DNA from: Flectonema sp. DT1601
Taxonomy: Eukaryota > Euglenozoa > Diplonemea > Diplonemida > Diplonemidae
DNA: 64,000 bases
NCBI GenBank assembly: GCA_964019425.1
Contig: OZ025822.1
Span: 620,001 to 684,000 of the forward strand
Direction: 5' to 3'
The translations under genes were made by a program, and so were the position numbers. A model generated the notes under the pieces. That model was not told the DNA's origin. It ran no database searches and saw only the letters and a list, made by a program, of their open reading frames with translations. Shown piece after piece: positions 18,661 to 30,515 of the stretch. Position 1 is the first letter of the stretch, and every line of letters begins with the position of its first letter.

Positions 18661-20438
18661 TTGTGATCTGGTCACACCTGGAAAGGATTTAGCTTCATTT
18701 CAGAGTAGTAACTAAAATGCTAAACAATGGATTACATTCGTACATAACAAAAATAATGTCAGTAAATGTATCTTGCCGAATATGGTAGTTCAGGGTAACT
18801 TGAAACGGGCAGGAACAGTAATTGCGGTTCAGCTAATACCTGGTCGCCAAGTCTAAAGAAAACTAAAGTTGGAAATCCGTTGAAGTCATAATTGTTCTCG
18901 AAGCGTCCTTTTTATTGAGCAAGTATTTTGATACTTTGTTGTATCTCAATAACTCTTATTACAACCGCGATATCTGTCCTATCAATGTCTTACCATTATC
19001 CACAACGCTTAGACTTGTCTCTCTCTTCTCTTCATGTCGGGTTCTGCAGTGGTTGGCTTCCTGTTTATAGACAGCTTGTTTCAAATTTGCGTGAGAAGGC
19101 TTGTACAGGTATCTCCAGTTCAGATTCTTTTTTTTTGTTTTTATTTAATGCCATAAACGCATTATTTCTGTGCACATTTCATCACTCGCGGAGTAGAAAG
19201 TTTCCGATAATTACATTCCGTACACAAGGCCGATGACTGGCAAATCGAAATTATCACAAAAGTGTGACGTCCAAATCTAAAACAGCAGCAAAACTATGCT
19301 TTTCTGTTTTGGTTTAAAATAGTGTAGTTATTGACCTGTAGAAATTCGGGTGATTTTAAGTTTTCCAGGGGGATAATTTAATGGATGAGAAAGTGTGACT
19401 ACGACCGCAGTGGCACTCCTTTGAAAAGTAAAATTATTGAGCCTGTGAGTGTAATTATGTACAGGGCAATATGTGAAATGGAAGAATACGTTTCCACCCA
19501 GCGTACACGCATGCGGAAGCCCAGGTCTATTCAAAGCCCCAGCACGCGGGAAAAAGATGAAGAAAAGCAAAAGGTGCTCACACAGATGAAGTTTTTAACT
19601 ATGCGCGAAACAAGACAAAAGGGTGACGAGGTTTAGGAGATTTTTAATTCAAAGAGCATCTCTGGTTTATGAACCTGTCGTTACTTACTTGGCCAGGTTC
19701 CAGGGAACAAAGTGAATTGCGCAATGGTCGAGTCCTAATACATTAGCCACACAATGAGGAGAGGATCATGTTGCCAGTGGTATTCCTGTCCCTGCACTCC
19801 AACAGTACTTTGGCTAGGTAACAGAGCAGCTAAGTCAAAGACTAGAAATTGTAAAGACGGAGAAAGTGGTTGAACGGTGTAAGTATGGCAAAATAACTCC
19901 ACCAGAAACAGAGAATAATCGGAATAATTGAAGAGAGTTTCTACAGCTCATTATGTAATACCTACCTCTCTATTTGTAGTATCTCTCTTGATAATGGCTA
20001 CTTCTCGAACTTCAGCCGGGGCAGCTTTATGGCTTCAGCCTTTTCGGTGTGCATGGCTTTATGCCAACATGCAACTTCCTAACCTCTCTTTTTTTGCTTT
20101 TTGATTCTAGCATTTCCTGTTTGTGAAAGAACTAAGCAACTAATACACAATTCCAAATACAAAATTCCAACCTACTCATCGTGCCTTCGATAGTGTTCTG
20201 AATGTTAAGATGTTGTAATCTCAGTGTAGTTTATAAATGATAACACACCGAAAGGAGTTTGTGAATTCAGAAGAATTTCAACAAGATAGTAGTGACAGTG
20301 TAAATAAAATATTTGAATTAACGACAGAGAACTCAAGTTATAAACAAACCCCGGTCTCCGAGGCTAAAAAGGCTCCGAACGACAGAAAGGGAAAGCGTAA
20401 CGCGTAACGTCGGGCAAGAGGGGAGTGAGGGCAGCAGT
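18661..20438. other. 1.8-kb spacer between copies 4 and 5
   Basis: 18661-18800 is the shared cyclase upstream block. About 18800-20100 is not obviously shared with other spacers and has no convincing gene; an 80-codon plus-strand frame at 19385 and an overlapping minus-strand frame show no recognisable protein. 20100-20438 is the common 3' spacer (TTTCCTGTTTGTG, CACACCGAAAGGAG). Confidence 0.6.
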
Positions 20439-22208
20439 CTATCTGCTGGTGATGGTGAGTGGTTCAGGGACGCCAACATCGAAAAAAGATCTCAATATTT
20501 CAACCCGACCGTTGTCACTATTGTTCTGCTTGTCAACAACAATATCAGCGATGTTGGCTTCCCTACCGAGAAGCAGTGCAGTAGCGATCTTGTTAAAGTT
20601 GTCCCACTTCCCAACTCCACGAGACTCAAGTTCGTACATCCATTCTTCTGGATTACTGTTCTCAGTAGTTGGGATGACTTCGTACAGGACCAGAGTGATC
20701 CCATCATGAATAATAGTTTGATGAAATACACAAATCTCAATCATCTCTTTCACATTTGAATACAATCCCTGTTCACATAACATCGGAACATTCATTTGAC
20801 AACCTGCTCTTTCAACAACACCAACAAGGTGAGTCATCCTTCCAATAAAGCTGTATCTTCTGATGTTTTCACTCCCCAGATCCCCGCAGACAAGTTTTCC
20901 AGAGGCCATTCCAATATTAAGAAACAAGACTGAAGTTGTACCTTCTTGATAAGAAGATAAGATTGTGTCTGATGATCGGATAATGTTTTGACTGGCTTCC
21001 ACGCTTGACATAGGATGGCTGCTGTGGTTTCTAGTTGCTCCAAAATTCGCATAAATTCTATCACCCAAGAACAAGTCAAGAGTTCCCTTGTTTTTCGTAA
21101 TGATAGAACTACAGACAGAAACCATATCGTCAATAAGTGACTTGAATAGTCTCTGACTCTGTTCCAACACATCATAAGAATTCTTGATATTTATAATTAT
21201 AATCGAAGCAGTTGTTACTACAAACTGTCTTCCAATCACAGGAACCTTTGCATTCCCAGTGCTAAGAGCCGATAAGGAGCTGCTGATACCTCCACTTCCA
21301 CTTACTTCACTGATACGTAAACTGTGTTCACTTTCACTTTCACTTTCGCTTTCAATTTCATTAGCAAAACATGATTGCGGTAAGTATGGTCGGTATGATT
21401 TTAAGTTAGCTAATATTCTTTCAAAAGAAGATTTCAATTCTTCCGGAATCTCCGCCAACGCGAGTAATTCAGAAGCAAGTTCCAAATCAAATTTAGAAAG
21501 TGATGTGGCGATGTGATTAGCTGTATCAATGGAAGCTAGGATCCGTTTCTTTTCTTCCAAAACAGTGAATGCGAATCCTCTCGTACACATGAAATCAAGT
21601 ATTAAAACCAGCATCTGAGACCCTAACGAGGATAGAGCCTGGAAAAAGCTTCTGACACAAGGGAGTGCGTCACAGTTGCAAAGTAAATCCCGACGTGATT
21701 CCTGACTAGGAACTCCCCACTCCAAGTTGTACATCCCAAATCGAAAGGTTAATTCCACTGAACTTACTACCAACCAAACACTACAAAAACAAACTACTGC
21801 TACGGATGTCGATGGCTTTGTTTCACAAACTAATAAAATATCCGTCAGCAATACATAAATTGGCCAATGAGGGCTTCCCAATGTCATCGACGTAACGAGG
21901 TCGGTCATCAAAAGAGGGACGCAGTGTGCGCAGCACATGAGTTGAATAAAGAAATCAGTGGGTTGTAGCTTTAACACACACAGGTAGAAGAATATAACAA
22001 GACACACAAAAGATGAAAAACCAGTTGCTAGTCCCGCGAAATATCTCTCATAGGTATCAGCACTTGCCGTTGCCGGAAACAACACCATGGCTGCAATGAT
22101 GTGAGAGCCCATCAAAACTCGTTTTCGTTTTATTTGTAAAGGAGTGTCGCCATCTTGTACGGCATAATTGATACAACGCTCACAAATCTTCAAGAAACAC
22201 CGCAACAT
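20439..22208 (-). CDS. Six-pass membrane protein with cyclase-like domain, copy 5 (589 aa)
   Basis: ATG at 22208 (MLRCFLKICERC). Loop 1 reads TASADTYERYFAGLATG. The cysteine loop is RRDLLCNCDALPCVRSFFQA and the last membrane segment has SQMLVLILDF. The linker is the Ser-Glu repeat form (IESESESESEHSLRISEVSGSGG), coded by a CACTTT-type microsatellite. Single changes in the conserved part include SVLFLNIGM where others have SVLSLNIGM, and QRLFKS for QKLFKS. The upstream block is cut short: about 30 bp of the usual AATGTCAGTAAATGTATC part is missing at 22305. Confidence 0.85.
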   Translation of the reverse strand: MLRCFLKICERCINYAVQDGDTPLQIKRKRVLMGSHIIAAMVLFPATASADTYERYFAGLATGFSSFVCLVIFFYLCVLKLQPTDFFIQLMCCAHCVPLLMTDLVTSMTLGSPHWPIYVLLTDILLVCETKPSTSVAVVCFCSVWLVVSSVELTFRFGMYNLEWGVPSQESRRDLLCNCDALPCVRSFFQALSSLGSQMLVLILDFMCTRGFAFTVLEEKKRILASIDTANHIATSLSKFDLELASELLALAEIPEELKSSFERILANLKSYRPYLPQSCFANEIESESESESEHSLRISEVSGSGGISSSLSALSTGNAKVPVIGRQFVVTTASIIIINIKNSYDVLEQSQRLFKSLIDDMVSVCSSIITKNKGTLDLFLGDRIYANFGATRNHSSHPMSSVEASQNIIRSSDTILSSYQEGTTSVLFLNIGMASGKLVCGDLGSENIRRYSFIGRMTHLVGVVERAGCQMNVPMLCEQGLYSNVKEMIEICVFHQTIIHDGITLVLYEVIPTTENSNPEEWMYELESRGVGKWDNFNKIATALLLGREANIADIVVDKQNNSDNGRVEILRSFFDVGVPEPLTITSR

Positions 22209-23994
22209 TTGTGATCTGGTCACACCTGAAAAGGATTTAGCTTCATTTCAGAGTAGTAACTAAAATGCTAAATAATGGATTACATTCGTACATAACAAAA
22301 ATAATGTTGCCGAACATGGTATTTCGGGGGGTCACGACTTCAAGTAGAGCACTCCATGCCTTATATAGTTCGACACATCGGATGTTTTTGGTCTTCGGCT
22401 ATCGTAAACTTTTTGAATAAGTAGAGGGGGGCGCGCGCCTTTTACTAAGTTTGGTACCGCGTTTGGCGACAAAAATTCCGGCACCTGCCTGATCAATTCT
22501 GCCAACAGAAATTATATTTAAAAAAACCAAAATGGGAGTCCGGTTCGTCGAATTAGACCTCACCAGTTTTAAGATTCCGAAAATAAACCATTTTTCCATT
22601 CTCCCAGCTCCCTCAACAAGAGAAACCCAGAATATGAGACGCCGAGTTCGAAATAATGCGGTAATTCGCTTTCCACCACTGCTGCACCTGAGAGAGAAAA
22701 ACGAGAGGAAGGTATTAATTAAACAAGCTGAGATCATCACAAAGAAGTATTTATACTGTGAATGGGTGCAGATTACTTCTGCGTAGGGGTTGTGTCGAGT
22801 CTGTTTCGATTTGACGGGGCACCGACACCACCATCATGACGCGAGTTTGCGAGTTGAAGAATGAGCCCAACGATAGTTAAACCCTTTCTCTTGTCCCTTG
22901 TGAAACTTCCTCCCCAGATAGAATATCTGCTGGGTTTAGCTTCGCGTTGACCCAAGCAAGGGAATAAAAACACTGCAATAACAAACAAGTTAAGAGTGTG
23001 CGAGCGAACATACATATTTCTTTCTGAATGCCCCACATGCTGTGGAGTTATCTAAAGGTGAGCAGGCCAAGCTGAACCAATCACCTGTCTCCTAAACAAC
23101 AACACCTCTCCCAACCCTACAGGGAAGCATCAATAATAACCCCACCAGTTTTTCTGAACTTTCTGAACAGAATGAACAACTAACTGGGTACTTCAAAAGT
23201 GTCACTGTATTGAGTACAGTAAATCAGTTTCAATATTAGTTCTCAACGCAAGAACTGATAACATGTCCGGAGCTCGCCAGGACGGGCTAGCATTAATTTG
23301 CTTTTGTTTAACTAAGCTGTATCTCTTCTGGTGCGGCACGTTTAACACAATCATCTCTTGTATTTTTCTTCTTCAGTGTTTGATAAATCTAAAGGAAAGA
23401 GACGTCCAATTAACACAAAAATTTAAATGTCTAATAAAAAAGAATTGGCTATATCTTCAACTATACGGAAAATAATAATATAACAACTGCGATTTTTTGT
23501 TTGTCACGAAACAGTGAACCGACTTATAAAGCTAAAGGAGGTTTACGTGTGCTGCCAACATTCTTTTTTAGTTCTTACAATACTTGTTAAATGCTCATAC
23601 GGGTATCTCCAGTTCAGATTTGTTGCATTACGCGTCAGTTGATGTCACAGGGCGGTTCGCTGTATCGGATTGTGATGTACTTTTACGTTGTTTGATTTCC
23701 TGTTTTTGAAAGAACTAATACAAAATTTCAACACACTCAATCTCAGCACAATTTATAAATACAAACACAATAAACAGTACTAACAATAACACACCGAAAG
23801 GAGTTTGTGAATTCGGAAGAATTTCAACAAGATTGTAGTGACAGTGTAAATAAAATATTTGAATTAACGACAGAGAACTCAAGTTATAAACAAACCCCAA
23901 ATAGGTCTCCGAGGCTAAAAAAGGTTCCGAACGACAGAACAAAGTGGTCAAGGGAACCCGTAACGTCGGGCAAGAGGGGAGTGAGGGCAGCAGT
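22209..23994. other. 1.8-kb spacer between copies 5 and 6
   Basis: A shortened upstream block (to about 22330) is followed by about 1.3 kb with no convincing gene. Near 23262-23290 is GGAGCTCGCCAGGACGGGCT, which recurs at 38728-38752 next to the retroelement tail. From 23600 the common spacer blocks return (GATGTCACAGGGCGGTTC, CACACCGAAAGGAG). Confidence 0.6.
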
Positions 23995-25770
23995 CTATCT
24001 GCTGGTGATGGTGAGTGGTTCAGGGACGCCAACATCGAAAAAGGATCTCAATATTTCAACCCGACCGTTGTCACAATTGTTCTGCTTGTTAACAACAATA
24101 TCAGCGATGTTGGCTTGCCTACCAAGAAGCAGTGCAGTAGCGATCTTGTTGAAGTTGTCCCACTTCCCAACTCCACGAGACTCAAGTTGGTACATCCATT
24201 CTTCTGGTTTACTGCTCTTAGTAGTTGGGATGACTTCGTACAGGACCAGAGTGATCCCATCATGAATAATAGTTTGATGAAATACACAAATCTCAATCAT
24301 CTCTTTCACATTTAAATACAATCCCTGTTCACATAACATCGGAACATTCATTTGACAACCTGCTCTTTCAACAACACCAACAAGGTGAGTCATCCTTCCA
24401 ATAAAGCTGTATCTTCTGATGTTTTCACTCCCCAGATCCCCGCAGACAAGTTTTCCAGAGGCCATTCCAATATTAAGAGACAAGACTGAAGTTGTACCTT
24501 CTTGATAAGAAGATAAGATTGTGTCTGATGATCGGATGATGTTCTGACTGGCTTCCACGCTTGACATAGGATGGCTGCTGTGGTTTCTAGTTGCTCCAAA
24601 ATTCGCATAAATTCTATCACCCAAGAACAAGTCAAGAGTTCCCTTGTTTTTCGTAATGATAGAACTACAGACAGAAATCATATCGTCAATAAGTGACTTG
24701 AATAGTTTCTGACTCCGTTGTAACACATCATAAGAATTCCTGATATTTATAATTATAATCGAAGCAGTTGTTACTACAAACTGTCTTCCAATCACAGGAA
24801 CCTTTGCATTCCCAGTGCTAAGAACCGATATGGTGCTGCTGATACTCCTGCTTGCTTCACTGATATGTAAACTATCTTCACTTTTACTACTTTCAATTTC
24901 AATTTCACGTTCACCTTCATTAGCAAAACATGATTGCGGTAAGTATGGTCGGTATGATTTTAAGTTAGCTAATATTCTTTCAAAAGAAGATTTCAATTCT
25001 TCCGGAATCTCCGCCAACGCGAGCAATTCAGAAGCAAGTTCCAAATCAAATTTAGAAAGTGATGTGGCGATGTGATTAGCTGTATCAATGGAAGCTAGGA
25101 TCCGTTTCTTTTCTTCCAAAACAGTGTATGCGAATCCTCTCGTACACATGAAATCAATTACCAAAACCAGCATCTGAGACCCTAACGTAGTTACAGCGTA
25201 GAATATAGTTGTGCCACAAGGAAGTGTCTCACAGTTGCAAAGTAAATCCCGACGTGTTTCTTGACTAGGAACTCCCCACTCCAAGTTGTACATCCCAAAT
25301 CGAAAGGTTAATTCCACTGAACTTACTACCAACCAAACACTACAAACACAAACTACTGCTACGGATGTCGATGGCTTTGTTTCACAAACTAATAAAACAT
25401 CCGTCAGCAATACATAAATTGGCCAACGAGGGCTTCGTAATGTCAGCGACGTAACGAGATCTATCATCAAAATAGGAATGCAATGTGCGCAGCACATGAG
25501 TTGAATAAAGAAATCAGTGGGTTGTAGCTTAAACACACACAGGTAGAAGAATACAACAAGACACACAAAAGATGAAAAACCATTTCCTAGTCCCGTGAAA
25601 TGTTTCTCATAGTCGTCAACAGCACTTGCCGCTGACGGAAACAATAACATGGCTGCTATGATGTGAGAACCCATCAAAACTCGTTTTCGTTTTATTTGTA
25701 AAGGAGTGTCGCCATCTTGTACGGCATAATTGATACAACGCTCACAAATCTTCAAGAAACACTGCAACAT
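23995..25770 (-). CDS. Six-pass membrane protein with cyclase-like domain, copy 6 (591 aa)
   Basis: ATG at 25770 (MLQCFLKICERC). Loop 1 is SAASAVDDYEKHFTGLGNG, nearly the same as copy 7, and the cysteine loop is RRDLLCNCETLPCGTTIFYA. The membrane half therefore pairs with copy 7 while the start of the catalytic-like domain (VLQRSQ) pairs with copies 4, 8, 9 and 11, a mosaic pattern. LIDDMISV is found only here (others LIDDMVSV), and the C-terminal tail has VNKQNNCDNG. First member of the tight 2.17-kb repeat series (copies 6-10). Confidence 0.85.
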   Translation of the reverse strand: MLQCFLKICERCINYAVQDGDTPLQIKRKRVLMGSHIIAAMLLFPSAASAVDDYEKHFTGLGNGFSSFVCLVVFFYLCVFKLQPTDFFIQLMCCAHCIPILMIDLVTSLTLRSPRWPIYVLLTDVLLVCETKPSTSVAVVCVCSVWLVVSSVELTFRFGMYNLEWGVPSQETRRDLLCNCETLPCGTTIFYAVTTLGSQMLVLVIDFMCTRGFAYTVLEEKKRILASIDTANHIATSLSKFDLELASELLALAEIPEELKSSFERILANLKSYRPYLPQSCFANEGEREIEIESSKSEDSLHISEASRSISSTISVLSTGNAKVPVIGRQFVVTTASIIIINIRNSYDVLQRSQKLFKSLIDDMISVCSSIITKNKGTLDLFLGDRIYANFGATRNHSSHPMSSVEASQNIIRSSDTILSSYQEGTTSVLSLNIGMASGKLVCGDLGSENIRRYSFIGRMTHLVGVVERAGCQMNVPMLCEQGLYLNVKEMIEICVFHQTIIHDGITLVLYEVIPTTKSSKPEEWMYQLESRGVGKWDNFNKIATALLLGRQANIADIVVNKQNNCDNGRVEILRSFFDVGVPEPLTITSR

Positions 25771-26171
25771 TTGTGATCTGGTCACACCTGGAAAGGATTT
25801 AGCTTCATTTCAGAGTAGTAACTAAAATGCGTAAATAATGGATTACATTCGTACATAACAAAAATAATGTCAGTAAATGTATCTTGCCGAATATGGTAGT
25901 TCAGCGGGGTAACTTGATACTATGAATGTTAGGATGTTGTAATCTCAGTGTAGTTTATAAATGATAACACACCGAAAGGAGTTTGTGAATTCGGAAGAAT
26001 TTCAACAAGATTGTAGTGACAGTGTAAATAAAATATTTGAATTAACGAGAGAGAACAAAAGTTATAAACAAACCCCAAATAGGTCCCCGAGGCTAAAAAA
26101 GGTTCCGAACGACAGAACAAAGTGGACAAGGGAACGCGTAACGTCGGTCAAGAGGGAGTGAGGGCAGCAGT
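25771..26171. repeat. Short conserved intergenic spacer (about 0.4 kb)
   Basis: Typical spacer of the tight series; near-copies lie at 27948-28343, 30120-30515 and 32289-32669. Gene-proximal part: TAAATAATGGATTACATTCG and AATATGGTAGTTCAGCGGGG. Then TAATCTCAGTGTAGTTTATA and a plus-strand frame beginning ATGATAACACACCGAAAGG. It must hold both the 3' end signals of the upstream gene and the acceptor of the downstream gene. Confidence 0.75.
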
Positions 26172-27947
26172 CTATCTGCTGGTGATGGTGAGTGGTTCAG
26201 GGACGCCAACATCGAAAAAGGATCTCAATCTTTCAACCCGAATGCTGTCACTATTGTTCTGCTCGTCAACAACAATATCAGCGATGTTGGCTTGCCTACC
26301 GAGAAGCAGTGCAGTAGCGATCTTGTTGAAGTTGTCCCACTTCCCAACTCCACGAGACTCAAGTTCGTACATCCATTCTTCTGGTTTACTGCTCTCAGTA
26401 GTTGGGATGACTTCGTACAGGACCAGAGTGATCCCATCATGAATAATAGTTTGATGAAATACACAAATCTCAATCATCTCTTTCACATTTAAATACAATC
26501 CCTGTTCACATAACATCGGAACATTCATTTGACAACCTGCTCTTTCAACAACACCAACAAGGTGAGTCATCCTTCCAATAAAGCTGTATCTTCTGATGTT
26601 TTCACTCCCCAGATCCCCGCAGACAAGTTTTCCAGAGGCCATTCCAATATTAAGAGACAAGACTGAAGTTGTACCTTCTTGATAAGAAGATAAGATTGTG
26701 TCTGATGATCGGATGATGTTCTGACTGGCTTCCACGCTTGACATAGGATGGCTGCTGTGGTTTCTAGTTGCTCCAAAATTCGCATAAATTCTATCACCCA
26801 AGAACAAGTCAAGAGTTCCCTTGTTTTTCGTAATGATAGAACTACAGACAGAAACCATATCGTCAATAAGTGACTTGAATAGTTTCTGACTCTGTTCCAA
26901 CACATCATAAGAATTCCTGATATTTATAATTATAATCGAAGCAGTTGTTACTACAAACTGTCTTCCAATCACAGGAACCTTTGCATTCCCAGTGCTAAGA
27001 GCCGATATGGTGCTGCTGATACCCCTGCTTGCTTCACTGATATGTAAACTATCTTCACTTTTACTACTTTCAATTTCAATTTCACGTTCACCTTCATTAG
27101 CAAAACATGATTGCGGTAAGTATGGTCGGTATGATTTTAAGTTAGCTAATATTCTTTCAAAAGAAGATTTCAATTCTTCCGGAATCTCCGCCAACGCGAG
27201 TAATTCAGAAGCAAGTTCCAAATCAAATTTAGAAAGTGATGTGGCGATGTGATTAGCTGTATCAATGGAAGCTAGGATCCGTTTCTTTTCTTCCAAAACA
27301 GTGAATGCGAATCCCCTCGTACACATGAAATCAATTACCAAAACCATTAGCTGAGACCCTAACGTAGTTGCAGCGTAGAATACAGTTGTGCCACAAGGAA
27401 GTGTCTCACAGTTGCAAAGTAAATCCCGACGTGTTTCTTGACTAGGAACTCCCCACTCCAAGTTGTACATCCCAAATCGAAAGGTTAATTCCACTGAACT
27501 TACTACCAACCAAACACTACAAAAACAAACTACTGCTACGGATGTCGCTGGCTTTGTTTCACAAACTAATAAAACATCCGTCAGCAATACATAAATTGGC
27601 CAACGAGGGCTTCGTAATGTCAGCGACGTAACGAGGTCTATCATCAAAATAGGAATGCAATGTGCGCAGCACATGAGTTGAATAAAGAAATCAGTGGGTT
27701 GTAGCTTAAACACACACAGGTAGAAGAATACAACAAGACACACAAAAGATGAAAAACCATTTGCTAGTCCCGTGAAATGTTTCTCATAGTCGTCAACAGC
27801 ACTTGCCGCTGACGGAAACAATAACATGGCTGCTATGATGTGAGAACCCATCAAAACTCGTTTTCGTTTTATTTGTAAAGGAGTGTCGCCATCTTGTACG
27901 GCATAATTGATACAACGCTCACAAATCTTCAAGAAACACTGCAACAT
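26172..27947 (-). CDS. Six-pass membrane protein with cyclase-like domain, copy 7 (591 aa)
   Basis: ATG at 27947. The membrane half is almost the same as copy 6 (SAASAVDDYEKHFTGLANG) with small changes: KPATS for KPSTS, and GTTVFYAATTLGSQLM in the last loop and segment. The domain start has VLEQSQ as in copies 1-3, 5, 10 and 12. The last residues before the cyclase linker read GFAFTV, as in copies 5 and 9 (others GFAYTV). Linker EREIEIESSKSEDS. Confidence 0.85.
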   Translation of the reverse strand: MLQCFLKICERCINYAVQDGDTPLQIKRKRVLMGSHIIAAMLLFPSAASAVDDYEKHFTGLANGFSSFVCLVVFFYLCVFKLQPTDFFIQLMCCAHCIPILMIDLVTSLTLRSPRWPIYVLLTDVLLVCETKPATSVAVVCFCSVWLVVSSVELTFRFGMYNLEWGVPSQETRRDLLCNCETLPCGTTVFYAATTLGSQLMVLVIDFMCTRGFAFTVLEEKKRILASIDTANHIATSLSKFDLELASELLALAEIPEELKSSFERILANLKSYRPYLPQSCFANEGEREIEIESSKSEDSLHISEASRGISSTISALSTGNAKVPVIGRQFVVTTASIIIINIRNSYDVLEQSQKLFKSLIDDMVSVCSSIITKNKGTLDLFLGDRIYANFGATRNHSSHPMSSVEASQNIIRSSDTILSSYQEGTTSVLSLNIGMASGKLVCGDLGSENIRRYSFIGRMTHLVGVVERAGCQMNVPMLCEQGLYLNVKEMIEICVFHQTIIHDGITLVLYEVIPTTESSKPEEWMYELESRGVGKWDNFNKIATALLLGRQANIADIVVDEQNNSDSIRVERLRSFFDVGVPEPLTITSR

Positions 27948-28343
27948 TTGTGATCTGGTCACACCTGGAAAGGATTTAGCTTAATTTCAGAGTAGTAACT
28001 AAAATGCTAAATAATGGATTACATTCGTACATAACAAAAATAATGTCAGTAAATGTATCTTGCCGAATATGGTAGTTCAGCGGGGTAACTTGATACTATG
28101 AATGTTAAGATGTTGTAATCTCAGTGTAGTTTATAAATGATAACACACCGAAAGGAGTTTGTGAATTCGGAAGAATTTCAACAAGATAGTAGTGACAGTG
28201 TAAATAATATATTTGAATTAACGAGAGAGAACAAAAGTTATAAACAAACCCCAAATAGGTCCCCGAGGCTAAAAAAGGTTCCGAACGACAGAACAAAGTG
28301 GTCAAGGGAACCCGCAACGTCGGGCAAGAGGCCAGGCAGCAGT

Positions 28344-30119
28344 CTATCTGCTGGTGATGGTGAGTCGTTCAGGGACGCCAACATCGAAAAAGGATCTCAA
28401 TATTTCAACCCGACCGTTGTCACTATTGTTCTGCTTGTCAACAACAATATCAGCGATGTTGGCTTCCCTACCAAGAAGCAGTGCAGTAGCGATCTTGTTG
28501 AAGTTGTCCCACTTCCCAACTCCACGAGACTCAAGTTGGTACATCCATTCTTCTGGATTACTGTTCTCAGTAGTTGGGATGACTTCGTACAGGACCAGAG
28601 TGATCCCATCATGAATAATAGTTTGATGAAATACACAAATCTCAATCATCTCTTTCACATTTGAATACAATCCCTGTTCACATAACATCGGAACATTCAT
28701 TTGACAACCTGCTCTTTCAACAACACCAACAAGGTGAGTCATCCTTCCAATAAAGCTGTATCTTCTGATGTTTTCACTCCCCAGATCCCCGCAGACAAGT
28801 TTTCCAGAGGCCATTCCAATATTAAGAGACAAGACTGAAGTTGTACCTTCTTGATAAGAAGATAAGATTGTGTCTGATGATCGGATGATGTTCTGACTGG
28901 CTTCCACGCTTGACATAGGATGGCTGCTGTGGTTTCTAGTTGCTCCAAAATTCGCATAAATTCTATCACCCAAGAACAAGTCAAGAGTTCCCTTGTTTTT
29001 CGTAATGATAGAACTACAGACAGAAACCATATCGTCAATAAGTGACTTGAATAGTTTCTGACTCCGTTGCAACACATCATAAGAATTCCTGATATTTATA
29101 ATTATAATCGAAGCAGTTGTTACTACAAACTGTCTTCCAATCACAGGAACCTTTGCATTCCCAGTGCTAAGAGCCGATATGGTGCTGCTGATACCTCCTC
29201 CACTTGCTTCACTGATATGTAAACTATCTTCACTTTTACTACTTTCACTTTCACTTTCAAGTTCACCTTCATTAGCAAAACATGATTGCGGTAAGTATGG
29301 TCGGTATGATTTTAAGTTAGCTAATATTCTTTCAAAAGAAGATTTCAATTCTTCCGGAATCTCCGCCAACGCGAGTAATTCAGAAGCAAGTTCCAAATCA
29401 AATTTAGAAAGTGATGTGGCGATGTGATTAGCTGTATCAATGGAAGCTAGGATCCGTTTCTTTTCTTCCAAAACAGTGTATGCGAATCCTCTCGTACACA
29501 TGAATTCAATTACCAAAACCAGCATCTGAGACCCTAACGTAGTTGCAGCGTAGAATATAGTTGTGCCACAAGGAAGTGTCTCACAGTTGCAAAGTAAATC
29601 CCGACGCGTTTCTTGACTAGGAACTCCCCACTCCAAGTTGTACATCCCAAATCGTGAAGCGCGTTCCACCGCATTTAATACCAACCAAACACTACAAAAA
29701 CAAACTACTGCTACGGATGTCGATGGCGTTGTTTCACAAACTAATAAAATATCCGTCAGTAATACATAAATTGGCCAATGAGGGCTTCCCAATGTCATCG
29801 ACGTAACGAGGTCAGTCATCAAAAGAGGGACGCAGTGTGCGCAGCACATGAGTTGAATAAAGAAATCAGTGGGTTGTAGCTTTAACACACACAGGTAGAA
29901 GAATACAACAAGACACACAAAAGATGAAAAACCATTTCCTAGTCCCGTGAAATGTTTCTCATAGTCAACGGCACTTGCTGCTAACGGAAACAGCAACATG
30001 GCTGCAATGATGTGAGAGCCCATCAAAACTCGTTTTCGTTTTATTTGTAGGGGAGTGTCGCCATCTTGTACGGCATAATTGATACAACGCTCACAAATCT
30101 TCAAGAAACGCTGCAACAT
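28344..30119 (-). CDS. Six-pass membrane protein with cyclase-like domain, copy 8 (591 aa)
   Basis: ATG at 30119. Loop 1 is LAASAVDYEKHFTGLGNG, one residue shorter than in copies 6 and 7. Distinct changes: CETTPSTS (shared with copy 12), VIEFMCT for VIDFMCT, linker GELESESESSKSEDS with Gly-Gly, and a C-terminus PERLTITSR where all others have PEPLTITSR. The 3' flank has a small deletion (AAGAGGCCAGGCAGCAG for the usual AGGGGAGTGAGGGCAGCAG). Confidence 0.85.
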   Translation of the reverse strand: MLQRFLKICERCINYAVQDGDTPLQIKRKRVLMGSHIIAAMLLFPLAASAVDYEKHFTGLGNGFSSFVCLVVFFYLCVLKLQPTDFFIQLMCCAHCVPLLMTDLVTSMTLGSPHWPIYVLLTDILLVCETTPSTSVAVVCFCSVWLVLNAVERASRFGMYNLEWGVPSQETRRDLLCNCETLPCGTTIFYAATTLGSQMLVLVIEFMCTRGFAYTVLEEKKRILASIDTANHIATSLSKFDLELASELLALAEIPEELKSSFERILANLKSYRPYLPQSCFANEGELESESESSKSEDSLHISEASGGGISSTISALSTGNAKVPVIGRQFVVTTASIIIINIRNSYDVLQRSQKLFKSLIDDMVSVCSSIITKNKGTLDLFLGDRIYANFGATRNHSSHPMSSVEASQNIIRSSDTILSSYQEGTTSVLSLNIGMASGKLVCGDLGSENIRRYSFIGRMTHLVGVVERAGCQMNVPMLCEQGLYSNVKEMIEICVFHQTIIHDGITLVLYEVIPTTENSNPEEWMYQLESRGVGKWDNFNKIATALLLGREANIADIVVDKQNNSDNGRVEILRSFFDVGVPERLTITSR

Positions 30120-30515
30120 TTGTGATCTGGTCACACCTGGAAAGGATTTAGCTTAATTTCAGAGTAGTAACTAAAATGCTAAATAATGGATTACATTCGT
30201 ACATAACAAAAATAATGTCAGTAAATGTATCTAGCCGAATATGGTAGTTCAGCGGGGTAACTTGATACTATGAATGTTAAGATGTTGTAATCTCAGTGTA
30301 GTTTATAAATGATAACACACCGAAAGGAGTTTGTGAATTCAGAAGAATTTCAACAAGATAGTAGTGACAGTGTAAATAAAATATTTGAATTAACGAGAGA
30401 GAACTCAAGTTATAAACAAACCCCAAATAGGTCTCCGAGGCTAAAAAGGCTCCGAACGACAGAAAGGGAAACCGTAACGCGTAACGTCGGGCAAGAAGGG
30501 AGTGAGGGCAGCAGT

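Noticed and set aside
19328-19636. Two overlapping 80-codon frames in the spacer between cyclase copies 4 and 5
   Set aside because: Composition and context give no support for either; the plus-strand one runs against the array direction.
22399-22786. Overlapping frames on both strands in the spacer between cyclase copies 5 and 6
   Set aside because: No domain, no acceptor-ATG arrangement, and the longer minus frame begins at GTG.
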